A DNA stretch of 64,000 nt, from assembly GCF_027744825.2 (NCBI RefSeq), contig NC_071334.1, forward strand, positions 42,757,437 through 42,821,436, given 5' to 3'. This DNA is from Synchiropus splendidus (Eukaryota; Chordata; Actinopteri; Syngnathiformes; Callionymidae). Shown piece after piece: positions 43,489-55,465 of this stretch (position 1 is its first letter; every line of letters begins with the position of its first letter). The notes beneath the pieces were generated by a model. It did not search any database. It had not been told where the DNA came from and saw nothing but the letters and a program-made list of their open reading frames with translations. The translations under genes and the position numbers were made by a program.

Positions 43489-43741
43489 TAGTGATGGGTA
43501 AATGAGGTATCATGAAACAGTATTGCACGGTTGATGTAACAGTGTCCTAATTTTCAGAGGCCACTAGATGGCGCTTTTGATTTAGAAATGATGTGAGGGT
43601 TCATTGAATTAGTTGTTCAAGTCCAACCATTTTACAGCAGACAGCGCCATCTGGTGGCCCCTGAAAATCCGGACACTGTTTCATGAAACCTCATCTAACC
43701 TTCAATACTGTGTCATGAAAACTCATCTGTCTGTCACAAGT
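43489..43741 (-). mobile_element. MITE copy with both CTCF-like motifs exact
   Basis: Starts TAGTGATGGGTAAATGAGGT, has the two-step left end, and finishes CAATACTGTGTCATGAAAAC. Motifs 43561-43575 (plus) and 43643-43657 (minus) fit the consensus exactly with starts 82 bp apart. The spacer is in the reverse orientation (TTAGTTGTTCAAGTCCAACC). Confidence 0.88.
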
Positions 43742-45317
43742 GAATAACTTTTTTCAAATAATGTATTAGACTGTTTGTTTGCTGGTGTTTTTGGCAACTT
43801 CCAGTGAGGATTGCAGAGTCTATTTGCAGCACTAGCCACCAAACTAGCCAGTATTTTTTACATTGGATTTGCTTTGTTGTCTGATCAATGTCAAATGGTT
43901 TAAATAATATGTTTTTTCTTACAGATTTCTTTTTTTGACCCTATCATTTAGCTCTACTCTGAGAACTCTCCCGCTCAGTACAATAATTATGAATCATTAA
44001 TCATCAAAAATGTCAAATAGAGTTTCCATTAAACAAAAAACAAATGCACCAAATGGTTTTATGCAGATACTCTGAGGTGTACGGCCCCCTAAAAATCAGG
44101 CAAAGACCATCTTCTTCTGAGAGATCTTGAACATCTCTTTAAAACTGCTCCTCGGAGCGAGAATTATTTAAAGTGCTAACGTTCTTATCCACTACCCAAT
44201 TGATGCCATGAAGTCAAGTGCTTAAGTGCTACAAGAAGACACAGATGTTACTTCTGAATGAACATGTGAAGACATCCTAACAATGGCTCTGGTGGGATGT
44301 GGGCTCCACCATAATTAGATCATAAAGGAGCATTACGTCCCAGTGGTTGATTTCTAATGTACATATGTCAGGATGCTTTCTTATGCTTGAGCGGGCTTCA
44401 TTTTCATGAAGAGTTTGTGTGTAGGAATTTACGGCCCTCTTAGTTGTCGACCTGAAGTGTGGCGGCGATCTTTACCGTATGCTCTGGTAAGCGCATGATG
44501 GAGATGTAACACTCTGTGATCGCTCCTCACTCTGCTCAGTTGTACATGAAATGGAAGAGCAGTATCACGCTGCTGAGGTCCATTTACAGGGAAGGCAGTG
44601 GAACCTTTGCATCAGCACTCCATTGCATTACGAAGCACCAGAGGCGGTTTTGTTCCCGCACTGACTGTGATTTTCAACAGTTGGTTCATCTCCTGTTATT
44701 GAGCTATTTGCACTGAAACCACTTGATCATATCTGGTAAATTGCCGTGGGGGGGTTTTGCTCAAAGCACGTATTCCAGGGAATCATTTTTCTCTTGTGAC
44801 TAATGGCACCATTCAAGCAGGGGTGGGAAGAGACACCTGCTAAATGAAGTCTGTGTGTTGTAAGCCAAACAGTTTGACAGAAGAATGGAAGCAAGTGTGC
44901 CATTTACATGATGTGTTCTCCTTTATAATGACTGGCTCAACAAAGCACGAGACCACTGCTGGTTGTCGCTCAATCCAATATGCACTAGACTTGTTAAGTC
45001 GCTTTCTAGCACATGTTGCTCATCAGCCAATGAGATTGCAGCTCAATTTAGACTTGCTGAAAACTGAACTGAGCATCGCTATGATGGAGAAAGGAGTAGA
45101 GGTTCCAGTCAGATTTTACCGCTGGGGCCAAGTCGGGGCCAAAGTTCACAGAACACAGAATAACTAAAATCAAAATGATAACAAAATGATATGATTTTCT
45201 GAATCAATTACCTTCAAAACAATGGAGTAAAATGTGTCCAAATTCAGCCACATAACTGATACTACCTAGATGTATGATGATAAATTGAAGTTCAAAGTGA
45301 CACACACTTACAACTAC
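43742..45317. other. Plain non-coding sequence
   Basis: A 107-codon plus frame at 44844-45167 carries no motif I know. No family repeat. Confidence 0.35.
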
Positions 45318-45518
45318 CAGTGATGGGTAGATAAGGTATCATGAAACAGTGTTCTCATGTTCAGAAGTCACCAGATAGAACTTTTGGTTTAGAAATGAAA
45401 TGATGTGAGGTTTCATTGAATGAGTTGTCAAGTCCAAACATTTTACAGCAGACAGTGTCATCTGGTGGCCTCTGAAAATCAGGACACTGTGTCATGAAAC
45501 CTCGTCTATTCATCACTA
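45318..45518 (-). mobile_element. MITE copy with both termini
   Basis: CAGTGATGGGTAGATAAGGT to CTCGTCTATTCATCACTA. Both CTCF-like motifs are decayed (left CAGATAGAACTT, right with a T in GTGTCATCTGG). No target duplication detected. Confidence 0.83.
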
Positions 45519-45763
45519 GTGCCAGACTAAAACATGGTCTGTGCACTTACTCTTCCGATCCCCTTCGAAACAATGGTGAAGAAACTACACAAACGATTTA
45601 TATTTCATCTGAATAAATACATTTTAATGTGAAAATGTAAATTACGACAGATATTTATTTCATTTCCATGAAAATATCTATTTTTTGTATTTGACTTCAA
45701 TGACCTAGTTTGTTATTTCAGGAGTCCAACTGAATGCGTTACGTGATTAATGAAATACATTTC

Positions 45764-46331
45764 TGTTATGTTCAGTTTTCTCTCTTGCTTTTATTTTGTT
45801 ATTTCCTGTTGGGGTCCGTGTTCCTGTTTCCTTGATTTTTTCCAGGCTTTCCAAGTGATACACTCATTTGCTATTCAAGCTCTCGTGGATTTCAACACCT
45901 CGGTCCCAGCTCGTGTTGCTTCGCATCCTCATGCTGGGCATGAAGATCGCTTCTTGCTGCTAGTTCACGTGTGAGTGTTTTTGTTAAGACGCACCTTTTC
46001 TGTTTCTCTACATTATAGTTATTCCTCGCATATGTGTATGTAGATCCACCACCGAGTGCTTTTTGTTATTTGGCCGTGGTGAGCAACCTCCGAGTGCGTC
46101 TTCTCTTGTCCCCCTTAGTCAGGCTTCGCCTGTGTTCTGTTTCAGGTTCTTCCGTGCCCCTCCTCATGTTCCTCACGCTGCGTTTTGGTGTTGACGCCCT
46201 TGGCCCATCCTTCCTGTTCGTCTTTTGTGTTTATATTATTTATTGTAATAAATTGATAAAACTATCCTGGGTCATCTGGAAGCCTGCACCAATTCAGCTA
46301 CTGGGTTCGATCTCCTTGACAAGCCAAGACT
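45764..46331 (+). mobile_element. LTR-like element
   Basis: Starts TGTTATGTTCAG. It has a T/C-rich interior, a GTAATAAATTG polyadenylation-like signal near 46248 and a distal block CTGGGTTCGATCTCCTTGAC. ATTTC occurs before the start (45759-45763) and at 46332-46336, which would be a 5-bp duplication if the element ends at 46331. The end lacks CA, so the border is uncertain. The plus frame at 46034-46342 is incidental. Confidence 0.45.
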
Positions 46332-46473
46332 ATTTCAATTAACAGAAAACCTACAAAAGGGACATTTCTTCCCCTCATATGCTATGATTGGCACCAATTC
46401 TGTGGGTGCTGGACCCATGAAGCTCCAAGAAATTGCCAAGTATTGGGTCAATGAAGTCACAAATGAGTTCTAC

Positions 46474-46530
46474 GGCAGATGAGGTTTCATGACGCAGTAT
46501 TGAAGGGTAGATGAGGTTTCATGAACCAGC
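46474..46530 (+). mobile_element. MITE fragment, left end only
   Basis: GGCAGATGAGGTTTCATGAC and GAAGGGTAGATGAGGTTTCA, the two-step left end also seen at 5571. No CTCF-like motif kept. Confidence 0.75.
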
Positions 46531-46575
46531 AGCCAATAGCCTGGAGAGAGATGGGTCTCTCACATCGGGCCCGTT

Positions 46576-46650
46576 TAGTGTTCAGGTCACGGTGCACTTC
46601 ACGAGTGAGTTCCACTTTTTGATTCCGTCATTTCTACATTTCAATCATGG
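46576..46650 (+). repeat. Second copy of the 41645 repeat
   Basis: AGTGTTCAGGTCACGGTGCA and ACGAGTGAGTTCCACTTTTT parallel 41645-41710. It follows a MITE fragment directly. No poly(A) here. Confidence 0.35.
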
Positions 46651-49062
46651 GAATTTGGACATTTCTGAATTGAGCGTTTGGCGTCGTACATGACTTGATC
46701 TCAGCAAAGAGGTAGAGAATATAGTGGCGCACATGCTGCGTAGAGGCGCTCACGAAAGAGAGACTAGAGCAGTGATTGGACAAAACTGCAGCGCCTCACA
46801 GAACTTGCTGGAATTGGTTGAAATATTGACAATAGTTCATTATAATATTACGATGTATTGGAATAACATTGGAATTTTGCACTTATATTTTTTCATGACA
46901 ATTGAATAATCCACAGACCCATGCCCTGGATGACTTGTGTTTGCTGGGACAGAGGGTTTTTCTTATCTCAGTGACATCACATCTCACTGTAGTTCTCTCG
47001 CAGATACGTACACTCATCTGGAAAACCAGAGTGAGCGGTATGTTGAGACGTTCCATCATCAGTGTTCATGCCTGCCTGTTGCTGAGCTCAGCAGTAGAGT
47101 TTAAGTCGCTGAATATTCAGTAAAAGCCAACATGACGTTGAGCATATTACGTCTCTTTGATGTTCATTAAATTACTCCGTGCACTATCAGTGTTCTTATA
47201 CCAAGGCATTAATATTAAATGAATACCATTTTAAGTGAATCAAAGACTCCTTAGCAGGCACCTGAAGGCATGCGCTCCCCTCGCTGTGCCGCTCCCACTG
47301 CTTGACTGCCCTCAACACCATCTCACTGAACTCAAACGATCGATTATCAAAACCATCAACTGTCATTTGATCCTGCTCAAAGAGCACATTACTTTAAAGT
47401 GCTGGAACAAGACGCTGCAGGTGGATCATAGATTAAGTACAAGTACTTGCCCTACCCCTTCATGCCCATCTGAGGAACCGCCCTGGGCTCCTTTGCATTG
47501 GTATAAAGTGAGCAGGGGACCCCGCTGTGAATCCATCACGTTGGGGTTACAGATGCTGGGACTGTGCGATCTGCAGCTCACCGCATGCCACAATGATGGA
47601 GGTTCAAAAGCTTGCTCCTATCAGCCCTGCTCAGAGGCTGCGCACTTATCTGTTTCCATTTACAGGACGGAATTGGATAAGCACTGTTTTCTTGGCTTCT
47701 TTTGATATTTGCATTTCAAACGCGTCGAGTGACGCAGGAAGTAGAGACGGCGCGACAATCACTGGTATTAATATATGGAAATGTGATCATCACTCAAAGG
47801 AGCAATTTGTTTGCTGCATAAACAACAACAGCGAATTATCACTATTCATGAAAGCAGAACCAATTTTCTTTTTGTTTCTGTGTCCTTGCTTTTGTAGTGC
47901 AGCAGATGAGCGGAAATGACACACTGCGTGGAATAAAGAGGGTCAGTACGAACGCAAATAGATGCTGATCAGTAAGCAGTGGCGAGGCGGAGCCGGTTGC
48001 GACGTGGAGGTGCCAACAATGAATGGCCATCGGGGTGAGACGGAGGGGACCTTTCGCTCCGCTGAGAGCAAATTACAGATGAAAGGCTGCGGCTCCCACT
48101 TCAGCGGGATGATTTCAGTTCTGGGAGGAATTGGGGTGAATAATCCTGGTGGAAAGATGACAAACGCTTCCGAATATAATTACTCTGACATGTCATTGAC
48201 TTTCGAGGATTTTGAAAAATCGGAATTAACGCCTGTCCTTGGCCACTAAGTGCACTTATCACAAGGTACTAGGTTAGTTTGTTCCGTAAGGAAATGCAAT
48301 AACTCTAGGGGACCTGGTATCAATATTTTCCTGATACTTGGGTGCCGATTCGATTGTATTTGATTCAATAATAATAAAAATGCACATCACAGTGCCCATG
48401 ATTGTGTGTTTATATAGAGTGTATTTTGAAATATACAGAGCCGTTGATGTGCAATGACAAGGTGCCAGAACAGGTCCTGGCAGTAGTATTGCGGGGGCTG
48501 AATTATTCGAGATATAGTATACTGTGTATATATATTAGGGTTAGCTGTCGTCAGTCATAACGTGTTGCTCTGCGCTGTGGCCCCTCCCACTCCTCCTCAT
48601 GCCTCTCAGGGCATCCTACACCATGCTACACCTTAGCATTAGACAGGTAAACGCACCGTTTGTGTAGATCCCTTCAGTTGTAGTATTGATATATTTCATT
48701 TGGATCACTTTAAATAGTATTTGGTTGTAAGAAGTACAAGTGGTCTTGTTATTCGGTTTGATGTTTTCAATAAGATCAAAATAAATAGCATTACATTAAA
48801 AGGACTGACAGCGGACATGACCCTCTGGGATGTGCTAAAAAGATGAGAATGGTCGGGAAGAGTCAAAGTCATAATCATTAACAACCACTTTAATATTTGT
48901 TCTATTTTCAAGTCAAATTTTTGCATTAAAGACGTAGAACTAGAAATGTGGTTGGTGTAACTTCTGAAATTGGCTCTATATGTTGCATCTTTTTCAGAGA
49001 TAGTTCTGTTGGAAGAATTATATTCCGGTAAATTATGTCAACAGTGTGAACTATATTAGGAT
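46651..49062. other. Plain non-coding sequence
   Basis: About 2.4 kb. The plus frames 47235-47705 (156 codons) and 47527-47919 (130 codons) overlap each other, lack motifs and lack a shared splice pattern. A (TA)-rich patch lies at 48515-48535. No gene supported. Confidence 0.35.
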
Positions 49063-49258
49063 TTAGTGATGTGTAGATGAAGAATCAATGATGCATTCCG
49101 GAGGCCACTAGATGGTGTTCTTGGTTTACAATTGGTTATTGATTCAGTTGTCAAACATTTTACAGCAGACAGTGCCATCTGGTGGCCTCTGAAAATCACA
49201 ACACAGTTTCATGAAACCGCATCAACCCTGCAATGCTGTGTCACAACATGTCATCACA
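49063..49258 (-). mobile_element. MITE copy, left arm eroded
   Basis: TAGTGATGTGTAGATGAAGA at the left and ACCGCATCAACCCTGCAATG at the right. Right CTCF-like motif 49171-49185 exact; left motif CCACTAGATGGTGTT has mismatches. Confidence 0.8.
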
Positions 49259-50765
49259 CCGTCTCTATTAACATTATAATATTCCGAGTGTCACAAGTGT
49301 AACAGCCTACTTTGATTGTTTGCACGCTGTATCTCCAGTGACCATGCCAGTTTCCTGTCTGTGGACCATATTGGTGGCAGCAGAGTGGTTGTTGCTCCCT
49401 AAAACATACCGACTGCCCAGTGACTAGACTCTTGACATCCATGATGAGATGTTATCGAAGCTCAGCCATCAGAACATGTTCAGTCGTCACAAACACCATG
49501 CATTTTTCAATTCAATACAGCTTCTAGTGAGGGTAGGCTGCAAGCTCTGCTAATTCTTTTAGCAGAAGAGTGCTCACCTCAGGTCCACTTTAGCATGAAA
49601 AGATGTGTGAGAGTTTACTTTGGGTCTGCACCATTATGTCACGGATGTGAGCTATTTAATGGAATACAATGTGGAAGTGAAATCTTCTGCAAACTCGATA
49701 CTGCAGCACGGTGCTCATATTTGGCTGCTTCTCAACTCTGGACTTGTAAGACGAGTGGTGAGGAGAGTGAGTGTCTGAGCCAAGTCTACTTAACTGGAGA
49801 GAAGATATCTGCAAACACCCACGGGAAAGCTGCAATTGGGAACAGTGATGGAAGCAACAGGATGCAGCAGGACCACACAGAAGTGCCACAGACAAGCACA
49901 AAGAGCCCAGTCAGATATCAAATGATCCATTTTGTGAAATAAAAAGTAAATGAGCATCTGAATTGCAGGTAAAGAGTTGCTTCTTTTTGAGTTTTAATGC
50001 TTGGAAACTGGCATAAGGGCAACACTTTTGAGCATGAAATGTGATAATAAAGATACATATCAGTATTGAAAACCAACATCCGTTGTTGCTTCACTTTTGA
50101 ACATGTATAGTGTAGTCGTAGTAGTAGTAGTTAAAGACTATTGGGATAATGATACACATCTTTTTTGCTGAGAGAAGAGGCACAGAAAAAGCTTGGTGGA
50201 TTCATGAGAACAAAGGCAGGAATTATTTGTCAGCCTGACTTGACGTTAGCCGGTGCATCCTCTCTATGCCCCCTTTATGTCCTCATTTATCACATCCATA
50301 AACCTCATTGATTGTTTTACTTTCACGGGTACCTCCACGTCCAGTCTTTGTCTCTCGTCCAAATCATCTGACCTCCCTGACTTTTTCTCCAAACTTTTCT
50401 ACAAGAGTTATTCCCTCTGACAGCCTGGTTTCTAAGTGCTGTGAGCATGTAATGGCACAGAATCATATTCACACAACTTGCAGCTAAAGGGACCAAACTA
50501 GGAATAAGGTACTCCTCATTCCTCTCAGTGGGGCTGATTTGATAAAGGTTTGCAAACTGTTTGTTCACACAGTGGTTTTTTTTTGGAGGGGGACTCATTG
50601 TTTTTGTGACTTTGGAAGTGAAGTTATTGATCACTGACAATCTGACTTGGTATTTGTAAAAAGTATATTGATTTACCACAGATTTGGCAGGAAGAAACTG
50701 TTCAAAAGACACGGACAATATTGCAAAGCGACATTGAACATGGTTACCGTGGATTTCCACCAGGT
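49259..50765. other. Plain non-coding sequence
   Basis: Short (GTA)n run near 50112-50131. The 156-codon minus frame 50323-50793 and 115-codon plus frame 49595-49942 show no domain. Confidence 0.35.
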
Positions 50766-50899
50766 ACAGTGGCGGAAGGAGTTGAGTTTTCACTTTCCAC
50801 CTGGAACATGGAAGCGGTGCGGCGCCAAGTGGTTGTCAACCACGCGATCACATGAGAATCGTGACCACACAGTACGATTGAGGAGTGTCGATGAGGAGT

Positions 50900-50934
50900 G
50901 TCATGGGATTCATGTCATAAAAGAATCCCATGAC
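50900..50934. repeat. Perfect 11-bp inverted repeat
   Basis: GTCATGGGATT and AATCCCATGAC flank a 13-base loop. It could form a hairpin in single strands. No function inferred. Confidence 0.7.
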
Positions 50935-51049
50935 ATCCCGTCATTTCAGGACTAACCGCTACTCGTTTTTCGCTCTCGGAAGCCTGTGGCTTAAACATAT
51001 GAGGATATTTATGGGCAAACTAGCTTCAGAGCGATGAAACCACAGATGT

Positions 51050-51181
51050 TTGGTGACATTCCAGCATGTATCACACTGTTCTCCGCCCCTGGATTTCCCC
51101 GGCATCCACACCGGCGAGATAACCTGGCGGAGAAAGTTCGCCATTTCCAATCAGGCGGCCACCGCAGGCTTAGCGCTCGGT
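51050..51181 (+). other. Weak exon-like patch with donor-type end
   Basis: A CpG-rich stretch with an open plus frame (IHTGEITWRRKFAISNQ part) that ends at CGCTCGGTGAGT, a good splice-donor match. AG dinucleotides upstream could serve as acceptors. It lies close to a hAT-like terminus at 51425, so it may be transposon sequence rather than a host exon. No family recognised. Confidence 0.15.
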
Positions 51182-51299
51182 GAGTGCAAATGTTTGAGAT
51201 ATTTATTTTGTTCGTGTTTATCATGTTAATAACGGGCCGCACTGGCGCAGAACTGGGATTCTACTCTGGCATGTTTCTTGAGCCGCTGTTGGCAAGCTG

Positions 51300-51431
51300 T
51301 GGCCGTCTGGTTGGAGTCTTTCTGATATGAAACTGAGACTGTGCAAACAAGAATACAACAGGGCTTCCGCCACGGGGGCGATGTACTGGACTGAAGGCCT
51401 CGGTGTAAAATGCACGGCCCGCCACTGATAT
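51300..51431 (-). mobile_element. hAT-type terminal region
   Basis: On minus this starts CAGTGGCGGGCCGTGCATTT, continuing TACACCGAGGCCTTCAGTCC. CAGTGGCGGGCCGTGCA is a terminus I associate with vertebrate hAT elements. A CAGTGGCGG at 50767 on plus could be the partner end, but no matching target duplication was seen. Confidence 0.45.
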
Positions 51432-51439
51432 ACTATATA

Positions 51440-51692
51440 TTTTTCAGGGCAGCATTTTCATGTCAATCTGTGAGGAGTTCATGATTCAAGTTCAGCCCAG
51501 TTTGTTTCATCAGTCAGTCTCTATGCTGGACCCCGTACACAACTAGTTTAGAAGTGATCCTCATGCATTTTTAAGCCGGGTGCACCACTGACCTTTCTAC
51601 GGTGCAAACAGCACCTACTAATAGACCGGTGCGGCTTATGCAGGGACAAGACTAAATATTCTGGTACGCTCTATAGTCCTGAATTTATGGCA
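51440..51692 (+). mobile_element. Old DNA-transposon-like repeat, copy 2
   Basis: Aligns by eye to 17778-18062: GTGAGGAGTTCATGATTCAA, CATCAGTCAGTCTCTATGCT, GGGTGCACCACTGACC, AGACCGGTGCGGCTTATGCA and TCTGGTACGCTCTATAGTCC. Internally shorter than copy 1. Confidence 0.55.
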
Positions 51693-51989
51693 CATTAGTT
51701 ATTATTAACCTAACAGCTTGCCTATTAACACTTAATAATCTGTAATTATGGTGTTTGCTTCCATCTGAGTGAATTTTCAGTGAGCAATATAGGCTTAACA
51801 AGATGGTAATCAGTACTTTATAATGATTCATTACAGGCTAATATGTTGCGAATGCACATATGAATAAGTTATTAACTCATGGTTGTAATTGTTCCCACGT
51901 TTTCATCATGCACCCATCCAATGTTGTTGGCACTAAAGTGCTCTTTATTACGTCTGCATGGGCATCTGCTCCTGCTTTAGATGCATGAA

Positions 51990-52330
51990 AAGAGAACAAC
52001 GTCAGAATCTATAACCATATTTTCATTATCTGATTATAACAGACGACAAAAATCCTTCGATGGAGTCATGTCAAATGAGCCTGTGACTTATTTAATGGCA
52101 TATTACTCTCCATGCCGGCTTCTCTCCTGGGCTCATCTATTATTCAGTGCGAGTGTGTTCAGTGACACACTGCAATTCATTAGTCTTTTTGTTCATTAAG
52201 AGCAAAGCTTATTGGAGACCATCATGTTTTATTTTTCTTTTAATTACCCTGTGCTTTGGCAGCCCACAATTTCCGAGCTGTATGGTCCCCTGAATTGTGT
52301 GCAATTAAAACGCAATCTCCTCTATATCCA
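51990..52330. promoter_or_regulatory. Candidate conserved non-coding element
   Basis: Repeat-free stretch with many TAAT/ATTA cores: GCAATTCATTAGTC, GTTCATTAAGAGC, TTTTAATTACCCTGTGC and GTGCAATTAAAACGCAATC. It also holds an ordered mix of GC and AT blocks (GGCAGCCCACAATTTCCGAG). This is the strongest enhancer-like texture in the window, but no cross-species alignment supports it yet. Confidence 0.3.
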
Positions 52331-52595
52331 TTTAAGGAGCTGACAACATCAAGTGATGATTTACAAATGGATTCAGGGAAACATGAAACCCCTTTGAGAT
52401 GTCACATATAGATTTGAAAACATGTTTAGAAACCATTTCTGGGTCAAGAGGAAGATGTGACACTGGTAAAAAAAACAAGACGCAAAGTGTATGGGACACA
52501 ATAATTACGATATCACAGGTTAAATTTGTTTTTAGCACTCATTACGTTTAACACGGGTCTGGATCCTTCCGTCCGTGCTCTGCGTTCACCTCGTG

Positions 52596-52915
52596 CATAT
52601 TTCACTACATTTCCATAACGCTCACGGATAGGGACCAGAGCAGTACCACTGGAAACCGAGCGGGCAATGATATATAGCTCTCATGAGACATGATAACAAT
52701 TCGAAAAAATGTCTCTGTCCTCCAGTAGCAATATATTTAACGGAACAGTTTTCCTCTTTTGTGCAAGCGCTACATTATACTTGGTTGGTGTTGGATATAT
52801 TGGTGAACAGCAATACCAATCCAGAGAATGCGTGCAAGCATGTGATCACTGATGGTAACATCATTTAAAATGGATGGGTACATTTTCGTACATAAAGAAA
52901 GCGTAAGTGGGCCAT
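52596..52915 (+). repeat. Interspersed repeat family U, copy 4
   Basis: Shows CAGAGCAGTACCACTGGAAA, GTCCTCCAGTAGCAATATAT, GTTTTCCTCTTTTGTGCAAG, GGATATATTGGTGAACAGCA and GCAAGCATGTGATCACTGAT, then GGTACATTTTCGTACATAAA. The middle block with ACCATGTTGG is deleted. It links the outer 5' block of copy 3 with the 3' block of copies 1 and 2. Confidence 0.68.
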
Positions 52916-53410
52916 AAGCTACATTGAGACACATGATGGTGGATGGTGTATTATTTTCCAAGTAGGATGGGTGGTCTAGACATTATATTAAAATGCTTAA
53001 ACTACAACAAGAGTTTTGTTGATGAGTTTCGTGGTAAATAAGTAAAAGTGTGATGATGTCTTTACCCCTTTCACGCAACAAAGCTGCGGAAATAAAACAT
53101 TTTCATTCAAGTACATTTAGCCCCATAAACATAAAAAGACCAAACTTTTGTTTTCTTATCTGGCATGAGTCCAACTTGGAAGGCAGCTGTTCTGTTGTTT
53201 CTGACAAAGCAAAACACTCAGGCAGTCTGGTGAACAGAAAAGGGAAAAATAACCAACCAGCGTCTGGTCACTGTCAGAATGGTGACAAGCGTTTTCACAC
53301 CAACTTCTCTTGTTTAGAGTGTTGATCTAGACAGCACATGACAAATGGTTTTGATATTTTGCTCATGATACATATTTGATGTATTTATGAACAAATACTA
53401 TTTGTGATAC
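52916..53410. other. Plain non-coding sequence
   Basis: No repeat or exon recognised; the plus frame 53050-53325 has no known motif. Confidence 0.35.
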
Positions 53411-53449
53411 TTCAGCACTGTGTCATGAAACCTCATCTACCCATCACTA
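53411..53449 (+). mobile_element. MITE fragment, right end only
   Basis: CACTGTGTCATGAAACCTCA then TCTACCCATCACTA, the consensus right terminus. The rest is absent. Confidence 0.75.
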
Positions 53450-55465
53450 ATGAACTGTATGGCCACTGAAACCACACCCTGTCCACTCTGATTCATTTGT
53501 TTGAAAATAAATGATCATGAAACGACAACATAAAACACCACCCCATTACAGGCTTACATGTTTTCCATACTCAAAAGTGTCTCCAACACCAGCATCAACT
53601 AATTAGACTACAGAAGTATTGAGTTTTTATTCCCTGTATAGAAAACAATTCATTGGAATTTGGTTTTCATATACTACTGTAAAATACTTAGTGGTCCTGA
53701 CATGGTCAAATGCTGGCACCATCTTATGGCATCTTTGGAGGCACCAAGCACTGGTGCGCTGTGATCTGAAGCGGTGGAACTAGCAACAATATCAGCCAAT
53801 AATGTGGGATTTGTCAACGGTTTTTGAGGAAGAAGAGCAGCTTCATATAAACCAGGGACTTGTTTTGATTCTAACCACGTCGTTGCGGAAGCGGCAACTC
53901 AGACTGTTGTGAGAGGATGTAGTGTCTGAACGGATCAGAGACGGACAGCAACACTGAAAGCTAATATAAATGGAATGTAAAGCCCGTTTGGGTGACTGAC
54001 TGGGTCTTTTACCGGCAAGTGTTGAGGCCTCCTCACCCATGTTTAGCTTCTCTGCTGTTTTGATGGGTTGCTTTTATTGCTTGGGCAAAATAATCCTGCA
54101 AAGCAGCCAAGATGGCTGCCACTCGTCCCTCATTCTTTAAACTTGCTTCACCCATTTCTGACAACGCTCTTGATCTTTTGTTTAGAACAACAGCTTCTGT
54201 GCTCACTGGCACCATTAGAACATCCAGCTATGGCGCGACGCTTCGCCAATTCTCCTCATTTTAACCTACATTCTAATGGTGCGTCAAGGATCCACCTACA
54301 GTGAGGTCACAAAAGCTGTTTCTGGTTTGATTGATGTAGAACTAGATTTAAAGTGACATTCACAAATAATATGATGGAGTATCCAACATCACAGACAGAA
54401 CACTGGGTCACATATAATGAGTACATAAAAACCCCTCCTTTGGAATGTGATGAGAGCAATGGAATATAAAAGTAGTTGGAGCCCAAAATGGCTCATTGGT
54501 TGTTCATTGCACCCGTAAAAATGAGGACCGTGTGTTGTGATGAAAGCAGTAAAGTTTTAAATTCTGGGTATAGTGTTATAAAATTAGAAGTGAATTACAG
54601 AGAAAGTGTGTGCAGAGCAATTAGGCTTCACTATGATCTCTACTCTGACAAGTCCTGCGTCACCCTCTCATCTGATTGGGACAAGAAAGACATCCAAAGG
54701 AAACCGTGGCAGTGTAACAGAACCACTAACACTTGTCTCCGAGTGTTGCTACCCAGCTAATAAACGCAGACATATACAGGTCCTATCTGATCAAACATGC
54801 TTTGAAAAAAAAGACACACAAGTGTAACATCATTTAGAGTTTGTCTGAATGTTTTTATTTCTTGTATGTATATACAGTATATATGGGAGCAATTTAAGGC
54901 ATGTACTTGGGTTTGTCGCTGTTTTCTTATATTTTATTTTATATTCTATAAGAGAAATGTTTGAGATGTGATTTGACACGTGGTTGTGTATATGTCCTGT
55001 TATGGCTACTTGGCATGAGAAATAAAGACATCTGTGGAACACTGGTCGATACGTCAAGTCAATCTAAACCAGAACAAAACTTTGGGAGCAGTTCAAATTA
55101 GAGAATGTGTTTTTTATATTCAAAATTGCATGGCGGACGTGAAAATAGCTCTACAAGACCACTGACGAAATGATGGCAACCCACTCCACCTTTGTCAGAA
55201 GCGCCATAAAAATGTGGCAACTCAATCCCCCACTTTTTCGGTGACAACACCGCCCCCCCTGCTCACTGCCAGGTCGGCTGGAGACCGAACAGGTGCGGTT
55301 CAACACGGATTTAGAATTTGCGACGCATGTCCCACAAGTTTCATCTTTGTTTATTATTTCTTTGTTTGCGGTGTCAAGTATCAAGTTGGTGGAAAGTCAC
55401 GAACTTTTCAGTTCTCCGTACGCAAGAGCGAGAATAGAATTGCAGTGTGCAATGGATGCTACAGA
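53450..55465. other. Plain non-coding sequence
   Basis: About 2 kb without family repeats. Plus frames at 54476-54760 and 54606-54827 overlap in different phases and show no domain. Confidence 0.35.

Noticed and set aside
46034..46342. 102-codon plus frame
   Set aside because: Lies within an LTR-like T/C-rich element and has no coding signature.
47235..47919. Two long overlapping plus frames (156 and 130 codons)
   Set aside because: They overlap in different phases with no motif; at most one could be real and neither shows support.
50323..50793. 156-codon minus-strand open frame
   Set aside because: No recognisable family, and base composition matches the surroundings.
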